A DNA stretch of 64,000 nt from Chryseobacterium sp. SN22 (GTDB lineage Bacteria > Bacteroidota > Bacteroidia > Flavobacteriales > Weeksellaceae), in contig NZ_VTSX01000021.1 of assembly GCF_008329705.1 (NCBI RefSeq), positions 37,659-101,658 of the forward strand. Direction: 5' to 3'. Shown here one piece after another: positions 35,420 through 43,612 of the stretch (the stretch's first letter is position 1; each line of letters starts with the position of its first letter). Position numbers and translations under genes: made by a program. Under the pieces are notes generated by a model. It had not been told where the DNA came from. It saw only the letters and a program-made list of their open reading frames with translations, and made no database searches.

Positions 35420-35908
35420 TCACTGCTTTTTAAAACTTTTATAATGGTTTTTGCTGAGGTATACTTCACCGCCTCTGGTAAAAACGATCCGGTCTGCCTG
35501 TCTGCTTCCGCAATGATAATTCACGTCTGCCTCAAAATATTTGTTATCGGCAGGCAGTATTTTTTCCCTGTTGCCGAACCGGTCTCCGCCAATGGCCTTC
35601 CCCGGAGCCACCTCACAAAGGTTTCCTTTTGAAGGATTCCAGCCGAGGTTTCGGGCCTGATTTTTCGTGATATAATAATCCGGAAGCTTATGGTTTTGTT
35701 TAACATAATTGATAACCGTTTTCTCTTCCGTCAGCTGATCGATCGATTGCTGAAAAGAATCCCCGGAATCGTTTATTCCCGCCTTACTCAACTTTTCTGT
35801 AGAAACCGGTTTCGCATCCGCAATAAAGTTTTTGTAAACATACATCACCGACATCCCGAAGAGAAGCCCGAGGCAAATAAAAAATAGCGGTCTCATTTTA
35901 TTATTCAT
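35420..35908 (-). CDS. Barnase-like extracytoplasmic ribonuclease
   Basis: The 162-residue protein has an N-terminal membrane helix (about 6-25, uncleaved anchor or signal), a linker, and a C-terminal barnase domain (about 63-162). It shows HKLPDYYITK, SKGNLCEVAPGKAIGGDRF and the catalytic trio Glu126 (FEADVNY), Arg140 (ADRIVF) and His155 (KNHYKSF). Their spacings (14 and 15) equal barnase E73/R87/H102. Two cysteines, 98 and 133, could form a disulfide outside the cell. It should cleave single-stranded RNA after guanine. The barstar gene follows. Confidence 0.93.
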   Translation of the reverse strand: MNNKMRPLFFICLGLLFGMSVMYVYKNFIADAKPVSTEKLSKAGINDSGDSFQQSIDQLTEEKTVINYVKQNHKLPDYYITKNQARNLGWNPSKGNLCEVAPGKAIGGDRFGNREKILPADNKYFEADVNYHCGSRQADRIVFTRGGEVYLSKNHYKSFKKQ

Positions 35909-36006
35909 ATCTTTAATCTAATGTACCAATACAGCAATGTAACAGTTTACCAAATGTACAAATCACTCAATTGTTACACTGTCACATTGATCCGTTGTTA
36001 AATTAA

Positions 36007-36798
36007 TCAAGCTCTCCATTCTTCCGGAACATCGCAGATCGGAATCGGAACCATTTTATGTTTTGCGGCCTTATGCATTCGGTCGAAAATCATGAACACT
36101 TCCTTATCGCGTCCTTCGTAATCTTCAACCGCTTTAATACCGTATTCTTTCTGGATTTTTTCAAGCTCTGGATAGGTAGCGCCGATCTGGTCTTCATCTG
36201 TTCTTTCCGCATCCCAAAGTCCGTCAGTAGGGATGGCATTTTGAATACTTTCAATAAGATCCAGTCCTCTGGCGATTTCGTACACTTCTGTTTTATAAAG
36301 GTCAGCAATTGGGGAAACATCCACACCGCCGTCTCCGTACTTGGTGTAGAATCCGATCCCGAAATCTTCCACTTTATTTCCGGTTCCGCATACCAGAAGT
36401 CCGTGAAGCTGACCGAAATAATACAGGTTCAGCATTCTGAAACGGGATCGGGTGTTGGCCAGCGACAGGTTTTTGTTAGGATTACCTTCCGCATACTCAT
36501 GAACCGTCTGCTCGAAAGTTTCAAAAACCGGAGTTAAGTTTACCGCATGTGCTTTTACATTCGGGAATTTTTTCTTTAAATCGGCGATATGCTCCTGGGC
36601 ACGGTTTACCTGGTCTTCTTTCTGACGGATCGGCATTTCCAGCAATAAAACTTCAAGGCCTGTCATGGCACAAAGGGTAGAAACCACTCCGGAATCCACA
36701 CCTCCGGAAATACCGATGACATATCCGTTTACTTTTGCTTTTAACGCATAATCTTTCAGCCAGTTTACAATATGATCGATAATCTTTTGGGTTTGCAT
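36007..36798 (-). CDS. nadE: NAD+ synthase
   Basis: The 263-residue product has the ATP pyrophosphatase P-loop ISGGVDSGVVST and the conserved segments ANTRSRFRML, VCGTGNKVEDFGIGFYTKYGDGGVDVSPIADLYKTEV and GLWDAERTDEDQIGATY. It amidates nicotinic acid adenine dinucleotide, using ammonia (no glutaminase domain is present), in the last step of NAD synthesis. It lies next to gldB and gldC, the arrangement known for Flavobacterium, although here it is transcribed away from gldB with a decayed gene and a GNAT gene in between. Confidence 0.96.
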   Translation of the reverse strand: MQTQKIIDHIVNWLKDYALKAKVNGYVIGISGGVDSGVVSTLCAMTGLEVLLLEMPIRQKEDQVNRAQEHIADLKKKFPNVKAHAVNLTPVFETFEQTVHEYAEGNPNKNLSLANTRSRFRMLNLYYFGQLHGLLVCGTGNKVEDFGIGFYTKYGDGGVDVSPIADLYKTEVYEIARGLDLIESIQNAIPTDGLWDAERTDEDQIGATYPELEKIQKEYGIKAVEDYEGRDKEVFMIFDRMHKAAKHKMVPIPICDVPEEWRA

Positions 36799-36815
36799 GA
36801 TATGTTTATTTTTAA

Positions 36816-37361
36816 TTATAATTCAAATTCTACCGGGTATTTTACCCTGCCTTTTTTATATTTTAACGCATTTTTTTTCAGTTCTGTGGCCATCGCGTTT
36901 TCACCTGGAACATCAAATGGAAATGTGATTCCGAAATCTGCAGCGTTACGATACCCAAATTTTAGATAATAGTCTGCATGGCCTGCCAATACAACCGATT
37001 CGTATCCCATTTCTTCGGCAATCATGTGTCCGAAAGCGATTAAATGCCCGCCAATTCCACGTCCCTGATAAGCGGGTTTTACGGAAACCGGGGCCAATGT
37101 AAGGGAAGAAAAGGTTTGCAGACCGTTTTCTACCGTAACTTTTGTAAACAAAATATGACCTGCCAGTTCAACACGTCCCGTATCATCATCAGTAAATTCA
37201 GCAACGATGGAAAGTTCCGGAATAAAATCCGGGGATTTCCGCAACCGTTCCACCAAAAACTGTTCCTGATGGTTACTTTCTGCAGAATTTCTGAAGGCTT
37301 CTTCAATAAGATGAAAAACCTTTTCATAATCCTGGGGCTGCTCCGGTCTTAATGTAATCAT
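36816..37361 (-). CDS. GNAT-family N-acetyltransferase (YhbS type)
   Basis: The 181-residue product opens with ITLRPEQPQDYEKVFHLIEEAF. It has the acetyl-CoA loop SVKPAYQGRGIGGHLIAFG near residues 92-110 and VVLAGHADYYLKFGYR, all typical of YhbS-like acetyltransferases. The acceptor is unknown. It ends 17 bases before the nadE start on the same strand and is likely cotranscribed with it. Confidence 0.88.
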   Translation of the reverse strand: MITLRPEQPQDYEKVFHLIEEAFRNSAESNHQEQFLVERLRKSPDFIPELSIVAEFTDDDTGRVELAGHILFTKVTVENGLQTFSSLTLAPVSVKPAYQGRGIGGHLIAFGHMIAEEMGYESVVLAGHADYYLKFGYRNAADFGITFPFDVPGENAMATELKKNALKYKKGRVKYPVEFEL

Positions 37362-37395
37362 GGGCGTAATGTGTTTAGGATATCCTGTAGATTTC

Positions 37396-38009
37396 TTATT
37401 TGAAAAGCAGGTGAGGTTCTAAATTGTCTGTTGCTAAGGCTGTTCCGGTCAGAAATCGTGACGTTGGCCGGCCCTTTCTTAATATCGTTTTTCCCGATGA
37501 GGCTTTCATGATATTGAAGGATTCCAGATTCAGCTTTTTAAGGTATTTGAGGGCACTCACATCAATTATCTTAATTTTATTTAAAGATACGGTTAATTGA
37601 TTAATTTTCGGAGTCGATTGCAGGGAAATATTTTCAATCTGATTGCCATCCAGGGTATAATGAAGTCAGGCTTTTCAAGTTATTCGCCGTAAAAACCGAA
37701 ACCTTGCTGCCTGCACAGGAAATCAGCTGTACATTATCCATATTTTTCAGTGGCAATTTAGAGATTATTTTTATTAAAAGATAATCACATTTTTGACAGG
37801 AGAAGTCTTCTCCAGAAATAACGCCTTTATTCATCAGAAATAAATTTTCAACACTCTCGGCTTCAGACAGGCTTATTTTTTCGTCTTTATTGAGGTCATT
37901 ATTTCAAGAAAGCCTTTTTAAAAATTTTTATCTTTAAAACAAGATGTCGGGCAGGGAAGGAGGACAGGAAGAAAATAAACGGTAGTGCGGTAATAATTTT
38001 ATTTTTCAT
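37396..38009 (-). pseudogene. Decayed leucine-rich-repeat surface protein gene
   Basis: From ATG 38009 the minus strand reads a signal-peptide-like start (MKNKIITALPFIFFLSS), then changes frame at least twice. First, LNKDEKISLSEAESVENLFLM continues to SLTSLY (about 37890-37640). A shift near 37660 then leads to DGNQIENISLQSTPKINQL and VSALKYLKKLNLESF, clear LRR repeats, ending at TAA 37396. Restoring the frames would give a small exported LRR protein. The number of lesions argues for an old pseudogene. The open stretch 37634-37834 is only a fragment of it. Confidence 0.65.
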
Positions 38010-38063
38010 CATCAGGTTATGTTTAAATCATTATTTTTGTACCCTTTAATTTCATGTAAACCT

Positions 38064-39047
38064 ATGAAGATTTTCAGAATTATAGCCCTTTCTGCAGGAT
38101 TCGTTTTAGCCCTGAATTCCTGTAAGAAAGAATCTCAGAACCAGTGGAATGTAGAGATTACGGCACCTGCCGAAAAAGTTGAAATTACCGATATTTCCAG
38201 GGAACTTTACAACCCGGCTGTTTCTTCGGAGCAGTTTAAAGCCAAATATCCGTGGTTCCAGGGAACCGTGAGCGATGCCGACTTTGCTAAAAGAAGAACG
38301 GATGCCGGAGAGATCAAAATCTACAAGGAAGCTATTGCCAAAATAGATTCGAAAAAACTGCAGGCAGATCTTGAGGATCTGTTTTCGCATATCAAATACC
38401 ATTTCCCTTCATTTAAAAGCCCCAAAGTATTTTTATTTTCGTCTGCTTTACAGATGGTGCAGGATCCTATTTTCTATAATGCCAAAGAAAACCTTCTGTT
38501 CATAGACGTTACCGGTTTTATGGGAGATGGGAATCCCAATTACAAAGGGCTGGAAATGTACTTCCAGAAATCCATGAACCCGAACAACATTGTACCGAAA
38601 GTAGCGCAGATTTTTGCTGAAGGATTGGTAAAAGAATCGCCGGACCATCAGAAGTTTATCGACATGATGATCCTGAACGGTAAAATCATGATTCTCAAAG
38701 ATGCCTTTCTGCCAACCTATCCGGAATACCTGAAAATGAATTACACACAGAAGCAGTACGAGTGGGCGGAAGCGAATGAAGCGAATATCTGGAACTATTT
38801 TGTAGAAAACAACCTGATTTTCGGAGACGATCACCGCCTGGAAGACCGTTTTATTGCGCCGGGACCATTCTCCAAATTTTACACGGAAATCGACAACGAA
38901 TCATCACCACAGATCGGGATTTTTACAGGATGGCAGATTTGTAAAGCGTATTTGGATGAAAAGCCGGATACCAAATTGCAGGATTTCCTGAAAATGGATG
39001 CTACAATAATTTTCAACCAGTCAGGGTACAAACCGAAATTAAAATAA
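38064..39047 (+). CDS. gldB: Gliding motility lipoprotein GldB
   Basis: From ATG 38064 the product has 327 residues. A start at 38019 is rejected because it would precede the signal peptide. The lipobox LALNSC is at residue 19-20, followed by KKES. The body matches GldB: DISRELYNPA, KYPWFQGTVSDADFA, FSHIKYHFPSFKSPKVF, LFIDVTGFMGDGNPNYKGLEMYFQKSMNP and FTGWQICKAYLDEKPD. GldB supports gliding and the T9SS in Bacteroidetes. A TATTTTTG box lies at 38032-38039. gldC follows, but separated by 720 bases of decayed genes. Confidence 0.94.
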   Translation: MKIFRIIALSAGFVLALNSCKKESQNQWNVEITAPAEKVEITDISRELYNPAVSSEQFKAKYPWFQGTVSDADFAKRRTDAGEIKIYKEAIAKIDSKKLQADLEDLFSHIKYHFPSFKSPKVFLFSSALQMVQDPIFYNAKENLLFIDVTGFMGDGNPNYKGLEMYFQKSMNPNNIVPKVAQIFAEGLVKESPDHQKFIDMMILNGKIMILKDAFLPTYPEYLKMNYTQKQYEWAEANEANIWNYFVENNLIFGDDHRLEDRFIAPGPFSKFYTEIDNESSPQIGIFTGWQICKAYLDEKPDTKLQDFLKMDATIIFNQSGYKPKLK

Positions 39048-39067
39048 ACATACAACATCAGTATATC

Positions 39068-39097
39068 AAACCTTCAGCAAAGCCTGAAGGTTTTTTT
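39068..39097 (+). terminator. Terminator after gldB
   Basis: A 10-base-pair stem (39068-39077 with 39084-39093, six-base loop) is followed by a run of seven T. It ends the gldB transcript before the decayed region. Confidence 0.85.
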
Positions 39098-39240
39098 GTG
39101 AAGTTTTATGTTGATTTTTACTGCTTTGTATCGCACATCACGGTTTTTGTTTTATATTATTAAACATATTCATATTCAGAACCTCAGTTTTGAATTTCCC
39201 AGATACATCCGGTTTTAAAAGATATCAGTATCGCAGTATC

Positions 39241-39357
39241 GTAAGGAAGCATTTTCAGGTTTCTGGGTGCCAACGGAGCCGGAAAATCCACCACCATGAA
39301 AATGCAGATCGGTCGTATTCCCGGTGAGCTGTCTTTCCGGATCTCAGTTTCTTAAAT
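39241..39357 (+). pseudogene. Fragment of an ABC-transporter ATPase gene
   Basis: One frame reads GSIF, then RFLGANGAGKSTTMKM: the Walker A region of an ABC-2-type transporter ATPase, similar to GldA-like ATPases. It then runs out into TlpA-like sequence and a stop. Neither the signature motif nor the Walker B motif is present, so only about 20-25 residues of an ABC gene remain. Confidence 0.65.
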
Positions 39358-39739
39358 GATCAGGGAAGCTATAAATCTTTCCAAATTCCGGGAAAAATAT
39401 GTAGTGATCGATCTTTGGGCAACCTGGTGCAACTTGTAAACAAATCCGTCCGGTTTTCGAAGCGAGAAATAATCAGTATAGATATTATCAGAATCTCCAG
39501 TTTATTTCGGTAAGCGTCGATGAAAATCAGTTGAAATGGAAAAATTATTTAAAGACAAAATCATCAAATATTCCCCAATTCTGGCTAAAAGATGCGGACA
39601 AGTTGATGAATATGTATAAAATCCAGTCGATCCGAGATTTATTGTGATTGATCCGGAGGGGAAAATATTTAATCTGAATACGCCGTTTCCGGATGAAGAT
39701 AACTTTGTAGAAATTTTGGATAAGCTGAAGAAGTATTAA
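39340..39739 (+). pseudogene. Decayed TlpA-like redoxin gene
   Basis: Across three frames the sequence reads FPDLSFLNDQGSYKSF, then SKFREKYVVIDLWATWC, then CKQIRPVFEARNNQYRYYQ, ISVSVDENQLKWKNYL and NIPQFWLKDADKLMNMY, then FIVIDPEGKIFNLNTPFPDE to DKLKKY and stop. This is an AhpC/TSA/TlpA thioredoxin domain broken by at least three frameshifts, one inside the CxxC active site. Its 5' end fuses directly to an ABC ATPase fragment. The gldC promoter lies inside its last codons. Confidence 0.7.
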
Positions 39740-39744
39740 CTTTG
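39715..39744 (+). promoter_or_regulatory. gldC promoter
   Basis: TTTG at 39715-39718 and TAACTTTG at 39737-39744 are 18 bases apart and lie 27 bases before the gldC ATG. The -33 element is within the tail of the decayed redoxin gene. Confidence 0.6.
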
Positions 39745-39770
39745 CATCAAATTAGAAACAAATAGAAGTT

Positions 39771-40097
39771 ATGAGAAAAACTCAGATTACAATAGATGTA
39801 GAACTGGATGAAAACCACATCCCGGAAAACATTACCTGGAATGCACAGGACGGTGGAATAGAAAAGGAAGATACCAAGGCAACCATGATTTCCGTTTGGG
39901 ACGAAAAAACGATGGAAGCATTAAGAATCGATCTTTGGACGAAAGAAATGCCGGTGGACCAGATGAAAATGTTTATCCATCAGATCCTGGTTTCTTTGGG
40001 AAATACCTATCAGAGAGCAACAGGAGAAGAAGATGTAGCCCAGTGGATCGAAGAAATGGCGGAAGAGTTTGCCGTGAAATCTGCGATTAAAATGTAA
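39771..40097 (+). CDS. gldC: Gliding motility protein GldC
   Basis: The 108-residue product matches GldC in length and sequence: MRKTQITIDVELDENHIPENITW, DDGGIEKEDTKATMISVWD-type core, TMEALRIDLWTKEMPVDQMKMF and YQRATGEEDVA. It has no signal peptide and is thought to act with GldB in gliding and T9SS function. It is separated from gldB by decayed ABC and redoxin genes, yet has its own promoter. Confidence 0.95.
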   Translation: MRKTQITIDVELDENHIPENITWNAQDGGIEKEDTKATMISVWDEKTMEALRIDLWTKEMPVDQMKMFIHQILVSLGNTYQRATGEEDVAQWIEEMAEEFAVKSAIKM

Positions 40098-40217
40098 AAA
40101 GCGGCTGGCATTTGGCGAGAGGCGGCTGGCCTACCAATGCCTGCACGATAATAATAAATTTTTTGGTATAGGGTGTAAAGCTAAATGCCAAAAGCAATAA
40201 GCTAAAAGCAAATTATT

Positions 40218-41357
40218 ATGAATTTCAATACAAAAGTAATACACGGTGGTCAGCACCACGAATCGGCGACAGGTTCGGTGAATGTTCCTGTTTTTTTAAC
40301 GTCGACCTTTGCACAGAAAAGCCCGGGTGTTCATTCCGGATACGAATACTCCAGAGCAGCCAACCCTACAAGACAGGCGTTGGAGGATTCTTTGGCGAGC
40401 ATTGAAAACGGAGCCAGAGGATTGGCCTTTGGATCGGGTCTTGCAGCAATCGACTGTGTCCTGAAATTATTGAATCCCGGTGACGAGGTGGTTGCAGTAG
40501 ACGATTTATACGGCGGAACCTACCGGATGTTTACCCGGCTTTTTGAAAAATACCAATTGAAGTTTACCTTCGTCAATTTTGATGATGTTTCAAAAATTGC
40601 CGATGTCATCACCGATAAAACGAAACTGATATGGGTGGAAACCCCGACTAATCCGCTGATGAAGCTGGTCGATATTAAAGCGGTAGTGGAAGTGGCAAAA
40701 GGAAAGGATATTCTGGTAGCCGTAGACAATACCTTTGCGACGCCTTACCTTCAGCGACCGATCGATCTGGGAGCGGATATCGTGATGCACTCTGCAACGA
40801 AATATTTGGGAGGACATTCTGATGTGATCGCCGGAGCCTTGGTGGCCAAAGATGCTGAGCTGGGAGAGAAACTTCACTTTATCCAGTTTGCAAGCGGCGG
40901 AATTTTAGGTCCTCACGATTCTTATTTGGTTCTGAGGGGGATTAAAACCCTGGCCTTACGTGTTCAGAGACATTCTGAAAACGGAATGGCCGTTGCCAAA
41001 TATCTGGAATCCCACCCTGCCGTAGATAAAGTAATCTATCCGGGACTGGAATCCCACCCGCAGTACGAACTGGCGAAAGCACAGATGAAAGATTTCGGCG
41101 GAATGGTTTCTTTCACCTTTAAATCCGGTAAAAAAGAGGATGCCATTAAGTTTTTAGAGAAAGTAAAAGTATTTACGTTGGCGGAATCTTTAGGCGGGGT
41201 AGAATCTTTAGCCAATCATCCGGCTTTAATGACCCACGCTTCCATTCCTGCAGAGAAACGTGCGGAACTTGGCATTACCGATGACCTGGTACGTTTAAGC
41301 GTTGGCATCGAAGATGCGGAAGACCTGATCGCCGATCTTGAAAATGCATTCTCTTAA
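40218..41357 (+). CDS. PLP-dependent trans-sulfuration enzyme (cystathionine gamma-synthase/lyase type)
   Basis: The 379-residue product is a Cys/Met-metabolism PLP enzyme. PLP-binding Lys195 lies in MHSATKYLGGHSDVIAG. SGLAAIDCVLKLLNPGDEVVA and EYSRAANPTRQALE are also typical, as is the arginine in VRLSVGIEDAEDL for carboxylate binding. It could act as cystathionine gamma-synthase (methionine synthesis) or gamma-lyase (cysteine formation). Sequence alone does not separate these. No riboswitch or methionine gene is adjacent; it appears monocistronic. Confidence 0.92.
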   Translation: MNFNTKVIHGGQHHESATGSVNVPVFLTSTFAQKSPGVHSGYEYSRAANPTRQALEDSLASIENGARGLAFGSGLAAIDCVLKLLNPGDEVVAVDDLYGGTYRMFTRLFEKYQLKFTFVNFDDVSKIADVITDKTKLIWVETPTNPLMKLVDIKAVVEVAKGKDILVAVDNTFATPYLQRPIDLGADIVMHSATKYLGGHSDVIAGALVAKDAELGEKLHFIQFASGGILGPHDSYLVLRGIKTLALRVQRHSENGMAVAKYLESHPAVDKVIYPGLESHPQYELAKAQMKDFGGMVSFTFKSGKKEDAIKFLEKVKVFTLAESLGGVESLANHPALMTHASIPAEKRAELGITDDLVRLSVGIEDAEDLIADLENAFS

Positions 41358-41370
41358 TATAACTTAATTA

Positions 41371-41415
41371 CTTTGTCAAAGTTATAGTTTCATTGCTCTT
41401 AACTTTGACAAAGTT
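41371..41415. repeat. Perfect 15-base inverted repeat
   Basis: The arm at 41371-41385 (ACTTTGTCAAAGTTA) is the exact complement of 41401-41415, with 15 bases between. It lies 14 bases after the PLP enzyme stop and 22 bases before a GNAT gene. The right arm contains TAACTTTG, a promoter-like box. There is no long T run, so it could be a terminator, a protein site or a mobile palindrome. Confidence 0.7.
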
Positions 41416-41436
41416 TTACCAAAGTTTCACCCATCC

Positions 41437-41859
41437 ATGACAAGAAAAGCAACCCTTGAAGACATCGGGCAGTTGTCTGAACTGTTCGATCAGTACAGGA
41501 TATTTTACCAAAAAGATTCAGACCTTCCGGCGGCTGAACAATTTTTAACCGAAAGAATTGAAAACGAAGACTCCAGAATTTTTGTTGCTGAAAGCGAAGG
41601 GAAACTGGTCGGGTTCGTACAGCTTTATCCCTTGTTTTCTTCGACCAGAATGAAACGTTACTGGCTGCTGAATGATTTATTTGTCAATGAAAATGACCGT
41701 GGAAAAGGCTTTTCAAAAGCACTGATTGAAAAAGCCAAAGAAATGGCCAAATCAGCCGGTGCCTGCGGGATTCTCCTCGAAACCGCCAAGTCCAACGACA
41801 TCGGCAACAGTTTATATCCAAACTGCGGTTTTGAAATTTACGATGAAGTAAATTTTTAA
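41437..41859 (+). CDS. GNAT-family N-acetyltransferase
   Basis: The 140-residue product has the complete GNAT core: opening TRKATLEDIGQLSELFDQY, beta strand LVGFVQLYPLFSS, the acetyl-CoA loop NDLFVNENDRGKGFSKALIEKA (about 86-107) and C-terminal ETAKSNDIGNSLYPNCGF. The acceptor substrate is unknown. It sits between the inverted repeat after the PLP enzyme and a DinB-like gene about 100 bases downstream, probably transcribed from the box within that repeat. Confidence 0.88.
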   Translation: MTRKATLEDIGQLSELFDQYRIFYQKDSDLPAAEQFLTERIENEDSRIFVAESEGKLVGFVQLYPLFSSTRMKRYWLLNDLFVNENDRGKGFSKALIEKAKEMAKSAGACGILLETAKSNDIGNSLYPNCGFEIYDEVNF

Positions 41860-41958
41860 GAATGGACCAATAAAGACATTTAAATCAATATTTAAAAACT
41901 ATCATTCACTTATTATCCATTGCTTATTGCTCATTACCCATTACTCATTATTTAAGAT

Positions 41959-42462
41959 ATGACTGATTTCCAAAAATATATCCAGCGTTATCTGGACTTA
42001 GTTCCATGCGGTAATTGGCTGGAAGCATTAAAAACATCCGGTGAAAAAACCGTTGCGGTCTATTCAAAGCTTTCTGAAGAACAATCTTATTTTGCTTATG
42101 CTGAAGGAAAATGGACCCTGAAAGAGTTGCTTTTACATTTGTCGGACACCGAAAGGATTTTCCAGTACCGGATTCTGGCCATCGCCCGGGGTGATCAAAA
42201 TGAGTTGCCGGGCTTTGATGAAGAACTTTATGCGAGCCGCTCATTTGCCAATGAAAGGCATCCGGATTCGCTGCTTGAAGAATACCAGTTGCTCAGAAAG
42301 TCCTCCCGGATTTTACTGGAAACCATGAATGCTTCAGCTTTGGAAACTGTCGGAAGCGCCAACGGAAACCAGATTTCCGCAGAGACTATTGGCAAGCTGA
42401 TTGTCGGCCATAACCTGCATCATTTGAATATCATTGAGGAACGGTATCTGCCTAATTTGTGA
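41959..42462 (+). CDS. DinB/YfiT-like four-helix protein
   Basis: The 167-residue product is a DinB-superfamily four-helix protein. It contains the histidines expected for a metal site: WTLKELLLHLSDTERIFQYRI (His 62), and NLHHLNIIEERYLP near the end (His 154, 155). Such proteins bind Zn or Ni and may act as thiol-dependent transferases or hydrolases. The stop overlaps a GTG start of the next gene by four bases (GTGA), indicating translational coupling. The spacer before it (about 41895-41952) consists of short near-repeats of CATTACT and CATTGCT. Confidence 0.87.
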   Translation: MTDFQKYIQRYLDLVPCGNWLEALKTSGEKTVAVYSKLSEEQSYFAYAEGKWTLKELLLHLSDTERIFQYRILAIARGDQNELPGFDEELYASRSFANERHPDSLLEEYQLLRKSSRILLETMNASALETVGSANGNQISAETIGKLIVGHNLHHLNIIEERYLPNL

Positions 42463-42883
42463 GATTCTTTAAAACTCATCGTGCAATTCTGCTTAGTCTG
42501 GCTGTATTTTTAATATCGCTTACCCAACACTGTATAACATACCGATATTTTGGAACCGTTAAATATCCATCCTTTTTAGCTTTCTTATTTGGCTGGATGC
42601 ATTTTGGCGGCGGCGGATTTTCGGAGGGTTGCGTTTGGTTGGCCAATCCCTTTTATTTTGGAGGAATATTTTTATTATATAAACAAAAAAAGAATACTGC
42701 TGTTTTCTTACTGATAATTTCTTTTGTTCTCGCCTTATCGTTTCTCGCCTTTAAAAGCCTGACAATGACCAAAGCGGGAGGATTGCTCCGATTATCGAAC
42801 TGAATGCCGGTTATTTTTTCTGGCTTACCTCAATTTTATCCGCTTTACTTTTTTCGATTTTTTTGAAAATTAAAAATATTTGA
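42459..42883 (+). pseudogene. Membrane protein gene with a frameshift near the 3' end
   Basis: The frame starts at GTG 42459, overlapping the DinB stop, and runs 114 residues. It has three to four hydrophobic helices (AILLSLAVFLISLTQHCIT, SFLAFLFGWMHFGG, AVFLLIISFVLALSFLAF). After a shift at about 42772-42780 a different frame continues with IAPIIELNAGYFFWLTSILSALLFSIFLKIKNI to TGA 42883, which reads as the missing last helix. One base inserted near GCGGG would join them. The family is not recognised. It may be a real recent mutation or a sequence error. Confidence 0.55.
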
Positions 42884-42900
42884 ATTAGAAACTATCAATA

Positions 42901-42950
42901 GAACGGCTTTAGCCCGTTTCCCAATACCATCCATCCGGCTTTAGCTAAAA
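42901..42950. repeat. REP-like element left of the transposase remnant
   Basis: GAACGGCTTTAGCCCGTTTC (42901-42920) is palindromic around TTTAG, and a second partial copy CCGGCTTTAGCTAAAA follows at 42935-42950. Similar CTGAAGCC/CTAAAGCC motifs occur at 43374-43385 and 43551-43600, framing the transposase remnant. Confidence 0.6.
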
Positions 42951-42988
42951 TTTAAAAATAATTTATTTTTTTAGCCAAAGCAACACAA

Positions 42989-43369
42989 ATGCCTTTTATT
43001 AAAATTTATATCCATCTCGTGTTTTCAAGGAAAAAGAATTCCTTTTTTAAATACTGCTGCATTAAGGGTGAAAGTCTGGAAACCCATTAAAGCAAATGCT
43101 GCAGAAAAAGGAATTTATGTAGATAGGTCAATAGTTTTCTTATCATTGCAATTGTTTAATTTCCTTATGTTCAGAAGTTTCTTTCTGAATTAATAAAATC
43201 CAGTTAATTCGTGAAAAATTTGCCCGGCAGGACGAATATTTTGCCATTTCCGTTTCCGAATCTATGCTTGAGCCGGTACGGAATTACATCAGGAACCAGG
43301 AAATCCATCATAAAAGGCAAACCTTCGGAAGAACATCTGAAGTTTAAGGAGAAGTATAACTTTGAATAA
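42989..43369 (+). pseudogene. Decayed REP-associated tyrosine transposase (RAYT, IS200/IS605-like Y1 family)
   Basis: ATG 42989 reads MPFIKIYIHLVFS. After a shift the frame reads PFLNTAALRVKVWKPIKANAAEKGIYVDRS. After a gap it continues with IQLIREKFARQDEYFAISVSESM, then LEPVRNYIRNQEIHHKRQTF and, after another shift, EEHLKFKEKYNFE and TAA at 43367. These are the conserved blocks of Bacteroidetes RAYT transposases. The central HCHCLV-type metal motif region is lost or altered. Palindromic CTTTAGCC-type elements lie on both sides, as expected for a REP-associated gene. Confidence 0.78.
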
Positions 43370-43612
43370 GTCTCGGCTGAAGCCGGTGAGATTTTCCTCT
43401 TTGCCAAACGGGCTTCCTTCGCCAAGCCCAGGATGACCTAGCCCATTCCTATTGATGTTATCCCGTAATCATATAAAAATATCGATATTTATTTAAGATC
43501 AGATTTGAAAGAAAAAGTTTCATACCTACCTGTTTTTAAAACAATTCATTTGGCTGAAGCCTATAGAATTTTTATCTTTGAAAAGTGGGCTAAAGCCCGC
43601 CTTCAGTGAGTT
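43370..43612. repeat. REP-like elements right of the transposase remnant
   Basis: CGGCTGAAGCCG (43374-43385), TGGCTGAAGCC (43551-43562) and GGGCTAAAGCCC (43587-43598) are palindromic relatives of the left-hand REP. Between the last two lies TATCTTTG (43573-43580), a good -7 box for the next gene, so the REP appears to carry or surround its promoter. Confidence 0.6.

Noticed and set aside
40098..40217. A SAM-II-type riboswitch before the PLP enzyme gene
   Set aside because: The leader contains only repeat-like GCGGCTGGC and AGCTAAA/AAATGCC segments; no aptamer consensus could be traced.
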